Below are positions 60,379-64,000 of a DNA stretch of 64,000 nt, one piece after another. Each line of letters opens with the position of its first letter. The stretch's first letter is position 1. A model generated the notes under the pieces. That model was not told the origin of the DNA. It did no database searches and saw nothing but the letters and a program-made list of their open reading frames with translations. The stretch is from JALYXI01 sp963716685 (lineage in GTDB: Bacteria; Acidobacteriota; Terriglobia; Bryobacterales; Bryobacteraceae): NCBI GenBank assembly GCA_963716685.1, contig CAVQTR010000003.1, positions 1,736,001-1,800,000 on the forward strand, read 5' to 3'. The position numbers and the translations under genes were made by a program.

Positions 60379-62915
60379 AGCGAAGGGATTTCCTCGCGCT
60401 CAGCGCCTCTGCCGCGGTGGTCTCGGCGGCGCCTTCCCGCGGCGTTTCTCTGGTAGCGACGCCGCCCGTCCTCAGCTCTGTGACTTTCGCCGTCGCGCAG
60501 ACAGAGGCTGCTCTGGCCCGCCGCGGCGTCGTCCTCCAGACCCACAGTTACCTCGATCAGGCGCCCGCTTCCGACCTCATCATCGAAGTAGCCTATCACG
60601 CTTCTCCGTATCTGGCCAAAACCGCCGAGGCACTCGCCATCACCCCCGGACGCCAGCCGGATCGCCAGGTGCTGCATGTAACCGCGACCGATCCCCGCGG
60701 CCTGACCTACGCACTGCTGGAACTCGCCGACCGTTTGCATCACACCGAGAATCCATTCGATGCGCTGGAGATTCGCACCGCCATTCTCGAGCAGCCCGCC
60801 AACCAGATCCGCGGCGTCATGAAAAGCTTCGTCAGTGACGTCGAAGACAAGCCCTGGTATAACGACCGAGCGCAGTGGCCGGCTTATCTCACCATGCTCG
60901 CCACGAATCGCTTCAACCGCTTTCATCTGGCGTTCGGCGTGGGTTACGATTTCACGCGCGAAATCCGCGACTGCTATTTTCATTTCGCCTATCCGTTCCT
61001 GCTGGATGTTCCGGGTTACCACGTCCGCGCGCACGGCCTGCCCGATTCCGAGCGAGACAACAATCTGGCGATGCTGAAGTTCATCAGCGCGGAGACTGCC
61101 GCGCGCGGCATGCAGTTCCAGCTCGGTTTATGGACCCACGCCTGGCAGTGGACCGACAGTCCGCATGCGAACTACACCGTCACGGGGCTGACGCCCCAGA
61201 ACCATGCCGCTTACTGCCGCGATGCGTTGCATCTGCTGCTGACCGAATGTCCGGCCATCTCCGGCGTCACCCTGCGCATTCACGGGGAAAGCGGCGTGGC
61301 AGAGGGCGATTACGGCTTCTGGAAAACACTTTTCGACGGCATCACGCGCACCGGCCGCAAGATCGATATCGACATGCACGCCAAAGGCATGGACGATGCC
61401 ATGATCGAGACCGCGCTCGCGACCGGACTGCCCGTCACCATCTCGCCGAAATATCTGGCGGAGCACATGGGCCTGCCGTATCATCAGGCGGCTATCCGCG
61501 AACTCGAAATGCAGCCGAAGGACGCTCCCGACCGCGGCTTCTTCAGTCGCAGCAACGGCTCGCGCAAGTTCCTGCGCTATGGTTACGGCGATCTGCTGGC
61601 GCGCAACCGCCGGTACGGTGTGCTGCACCGCATCTGGCCCGGCACGCAGCGCATGCTTCTGTGGGGCGACCCAGCCATGGCCGCGGGTTACAGCCGCGAA
61701 GCTTCCTTCTGCGGCAGCAACGGCCTGGAGTTGTTCGAGCCGCTGGCGTTCAAAGGTCGCAAAGGTTCGGGTCTGCCTGGCGGACGTCTGGCTTATGCCG
61801 ATCGATCGCTCGAACCGAAGACCGGCGACTGGGAGAAGTATCTTTACACGTATCGGGTCTGGGGACGCATGCTGTACAACCCGGAGAGCGATGCGGACGT
61901 GTGGCGACGTCAGCTGCGCGCCGATTTCCCTTCTGCCGCCCCCGAGATGGAAGCCGCGCTTTCGAGCGCCAGCCGCATTCTGCCGCTGATTACCAACGCG
62001 CACGGCCCTTCCGCGGCCAACAACAATTACTGGCCCGAGATCTACACGAACATGTCGCTGGTCGAAGAGCCGAAGACCAGTCCCTACAAAGACACGCCTG
62101 ACCCCAGGCGCTTCGGCACGGTCAGCCCCTTCGACCCCGAGCTGTTCGCCACCTGCGAGGAGGCGCCGTGCCGCAAGTATTCACCTTTGGATGTCGCGGC
62201 CTGGCTCGACCGCCTCGCTACTCTGGCCGCGGCTCGCCTGAAAGACGCGCGCGCCCGCGTGGCCGATGCGCAAACCCCGGAGTTCCGCCGCGCCGAGGCC
62301 GATCTGACGATCCAGATTCAGATGGGCCGGTTCTTCGCCGCGAAATTCCGTGCGGGTTTTGCCTTGGCGCGCGGTGATGCCGCATCGTGCCTGAAGCACT
62401 ATCGCGAGGCCCGCGCGAACTGGCCCACGCCCACGGTTTATCGCTCGGACATCACCTACGGCTACGAACCGCAGCTGCGCGGTTCCTGGGCGGATCGCCT
62501 CGCCGCCATGGACCGCGATATCACGCGCCTCGAAGCCGTCAGCGCGCCGAAGAAGTTGCCCGCGCTGCCGCCGCGCTCGCCGGCTGCTCTCGAAGCGGTG
62601 CACACGCCTCCCGCGCGCTTCGAACCCGGTCAGCCGCTGGTGCTTGAAATCGTATCGACCGCGCCCGATGCCGTGGTGCTGCACTACCGCCGGGTGAACC
62701 AGTCCGAGCACTTCGAAGCCACGGAAATGACGGCGCACTTCTCGTCGTACCGCGCCGTGATTCCCGCGGCGTACACGCAATCGCGGTTCGCGCTGATGTA
62801 TTACTTTGAGTTCCGCAACGGCTCTGCGCCAGCCGGAATGTATCCGGGCCTCGACGCGTCGGCATGCAACCGCCCTTACTTCGTGGTGGAGGCCGCTAAG
62901 TCAGGATCTGTTTGA
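60375..62915 (+). CDS. Tat-exported hydrolase-like protein of unknown substrate
   Basis: An 846-residue protein with a Tat signal (KRRDFLALSASAAVVSAA). The N-terminal about 110 residues resemble the GH20b/glucuronidase-type lid (VLHVTATDPRGLTYALLELA), and the following barrel-like part contains GVMKSFVSDVEDKPWYNDRA, HLAFGVGYDFTREI, and GVTLRIHGESGVAEGDYGFW. The C-terminal half is helical with an Ig-like end (LVLEIVSTAPDAVVLHYRRV). It probably acts on a glycan in the periplasm, but I cannot place it in a named GH family. It is coupled to the M20 peptidase gene and converges on the DUF1501 gene with a 20-base overlap. Confidence 0.72.
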   Translation: MKRRDFLALSASAAVVSAAPSRGVSLVATPPVLSSVTFAVAQTEAALARRGVVLQTHSYLDQAPASDLIIEVAYHASPYLAKTAEALAITPGRQPDRQVLHVTATDPRGLTYALLELADRLHHTENPFDALEIRTAILEQPANQIRGVMKSFVSDVEDKPWYNDRAQWPAYLTMLATNRFNRFHLAFGVGYDFTREIRDCYFHFAYPFLLDVPGYHVRAHGLPDSERDNNLAMLKFISAETAARGMQFQLGLWTHAWQWTDSPHANYTVTGLTPQNHAAYCRDALHLLLTECPAISGVTLRIHGESGVAEGDYGFWKTLFDGITRTGRKIDIDMHAKGMDDAMIETALATGLPVTISPKYLAEHMGLPYHQAAIRELEMQPKDAPDRGFFSRSNGSRKFLRYGYGDLLARNRRYGVLHRIWPGTQRMLLWGDPAMAAGYSREASFCGSNGLELFEPLAFKGRKGSGLPGGRLAYADRSLEPKTGDWEKYLYTYRVWGRMLYNPESDADVWRRQLRADFPSAAPEMEAALSSASRILPLITNAHGPSAANNNYWPEIYTNMSLVEEPKTSPYKDTPDPRRFGTVSPFDPELFATCEEAPCRKYSPLDVAAWLDRLATLAAARLKDARARVADAQTPEFRRAEADLTIQIQMGRFFAAKFRAGFALARGDAASCLKHYREARANWPTPTVYRSDITYGYEPQLRGSWADRLAAMDRDITRLEAVSAPKKLPALPPRSPAALEAVHTPPARFEPGQPLVLEIVSTAPDAVVLHYRRVNQSEHFEATEMTAHFSSYRAVIPAAYTQSRFALMYYFEFRNGSAPAGMYPGLDASACNRPYFVVEAAKSGSV

Positions 62916-64000
62916 CCACGGAGCCGCCCTGCGGCCCGGTGAGCCGGACATCCAGCCCCTGATACTTCACAGTAAGCGCTGCGGCATCCATGCCCAGCAG
63001 ATAGAGCATGGTGGCGTGGAAGTCATGAACGCTCACCGGGTTTTCCGTGGCGGCGTAACCCAGTTCGTCGGTAGCCCCGTAGCTGATGCCCGGCTTGATT
63101 CCACCGCCAGCCATCATGTAAGAGAAGCCTTTAATGTGATGGTCGCGGCCATCGCCGCCCTGTGACATCGGCGTGCGCCCAAATTCGCCGCCGAAGATCA
63201 CGATGGTGTCGTCCAGCATGCCGCGCTGCTTCAGATCGTTAATCAGCGCCGCCGTCGGACGGTCCACTTCTTCGGCTTTGTACTCGATGCCTTTCTTCAG
63301 GCCGCCGTGGTGATCCCAGTCGCGGTGATACAGCTGGATGAAGCGCACGCCGCGCTCCGCCAGACGCCGCGCCAGCAGACAGTTGGAGGCGAAAGAGCCA
63401 TCCCCCGGCTTCGCTCCGTAGGATTCCAGCACGCTCGCCGGCTCCTTGCTCATGTCCATCAGGCCGGGCACGCTCGATTGCATCTTGAACGCCATCTCAT
63501 ACTGCGAAATGCGCGTGGCAATCTCCGGATCGTGCAGGCTCGCGTCCTCCAGCATGTTCAGTTTGTTGATCGCGTCGATCGATTCGCGCTGTGCCGCCGG
63601 TGTGACGCCTTTGGGGTTCTTCAGGTAGAGCACGGGATCGCCCGCGGAGTTGAACTTCACTCCCTGAAATTTGCTCGGCAGCACGCCGGCGGACCACTGG
63701 CGCGCCGCGATCGGCTGCATCTGCCCGCCGCGTCCTTCCGAGAGCAGCACAACGAAGCCAGGCAGATCCTTCGCTTCCGCGCCCAGCCCGTAGAAGATCC
63801 ACGAACCCATGCTCGGCCGCCCCGTGATAATGGAACCGGTGTTCATCAGCGTGTGCGCGGGGTCGTGATTGATTTGCTCGGTCCACATGGAGCGCACGAT
63901 GCAGACATCGTCCGCCACGCTGCCGATATGCGGAAACAACTCGCAGATCTGCTGGCCGGATTTGCCGAAACTCTTAAACCCAAACTGCGGACCGAAGCAC
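62896..64000 (-). CDS. DUF1501 (sulfatase-like) protein, partial
   Basis: The frame is open from the stop at 62896 to the right edge of the window, so the N-terminus is missing. The 368 visible residues show the DUF1501 pattern: CIVRSMWTEQINHDPAHTLM, GRPSMGSWIFYGLG, FASNCLLARRLAERGVRFIQ, QLYHRDWDHHGGL and VIFGGEFGRTPMSQGGDGRD / HHIKGFSYMMAGGGIKPG. Members have an alkaline-phosphatase-like fold, usually carry a Tat signal and are often encoded beside DUF1553/DUF1549 cytochromes. No such cytochrome gene is seen within the window beside it. The role is unproven. Confidence 0.9.
   Translation of the reverse strand, partial: CFGPQFGFKSFGKSGQQICELFPHIGSVADDVCIVRSMWTEQINHDPAHTLMNTGSIITGRPSMGSWIFYGLGAEAKDLPGFVVLLSEGRGGQMQPIAARQWSAGVLPSKFQGVKFNSAGDPVLYLKNPKGVTPAAQRESIDAINKLNMLEDASLHDPEIATRISQYEMAFKMQSSVPGLMDMSKEPASVLESYGAKPGDGSFASNCLLARRLAERGVRFIQLYHRDWDHHGGLKKGIEYKAEEVDRPTAALINDLKQRGMLDDTIVIFGGEFGRTPMSQGGDGRDHHIKGFSYMMAGGGIKPGISYGATDELGYAATENPVSVHDFHATMLYLLGMDAAALTVKYQGLDVRLTGPQGGSVVKQILT

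Noticed and set aside
1..64000. CRISPR array, rRNA, tRNA or insertion sequence
   Set aside because: No spaced 25-40 base repeats, no tRNA-like cloverleaf in the intergenic gaps and no transposase motif were seen by reading the gaps; an automated scan was not possible.

Overview
The window is high-GC bacterial chromosome and reads like Acidobacteriota, most likely the Bryobacteraceae/Solibacterales. That placement is an inference from gene content. It rests on three very large outer-membrane receptors with an N-terminal carboxypeptidase-regulatory-like domain, a cyclophilin fused to a TIGR03437-type C-terminal domain, a DUF1501 protein, a TIGR03790 protein, DUF1844, and several Tat-exported large hydrolase-like proteins. 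No rRNA, tRNA, CRISPR array, transposase or phage gene was seen. Coding density is high: most intergenic gaps are under 150 bases, and no gene-free stretch exceeds 300 bases.

Layout. 1-9.6 kb: a receptor cut by the left edge, purH, a DedA/VTT membrane protein, two tandem PhoB-type response regulators without a kinase, a Sua5/YrdC protein, a 2H phosphoesterase-like protein, xerD and a CCA-type nucleotidyltransferase. 9.6-17.8 kb: housekeeping genes (MBL hydrolase, ribF, LacD-type aldolase, RNB ribonuclease, Fur regulator, FHA-GAF-SpoIIE phosphatase). 17.8-23.3 kb, minus strand: two TPR proteins and a class A penicillin-binding protein broken by a frameshift. 23.3-27 kb: SDR, flavin monoamine oxidase, TIGR03790 and VOC proteins. 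27.2-35.7 kb: one long plus-strand unit in which a TonB-type receptor (also frameshifted) is followed at 2-16 base spacings by an ECF sigma factor, a zinc-finger anti-sigma-like protein, an 8-TM protein and a 1073-residue di-haem/HEAT protein. 35.8-41.6 kb: a Tat-exported GH-like protein and an intact receptor.

41.5-52.7 kb is the most unusual part. A patatin-like lipase and a SLOG plus four-TM (SLATT-like) protein sit 2 bases apart. They run with overlapping start/stop codons into a four-carbon sugar-acid kinase (DUF1537) and a PdxA-family dehydrogenase. Divergent from these is a TMEM175-like potassium channel, and converging on that is a 1388-residue protein whose patatin catalytic serine and aspartate are about 690 residues apart, with roughly ten membrane helices between them. 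A secreted protein with an 18-residue tandem repeat precedes the giant patatin. This resembles the membrane-attacking effector modules of nucleotide-centred conflict systems, but no nucleotide cyclase is present in the window.

52.7-64 kb: cyclophilin-TIGR03437 fusion, secreted HIT protein, UxaA-family dehydratase, DsbA-like protein, several proteins of unknown function, an M20 peptidase coupled to a Tat-exported hydrolase-like protein, and a DUF1501 protein cut by the right edge. The UxaA, DUF1537 and PdxA families together point to sugar-acid catabolism in this neighbourhood.
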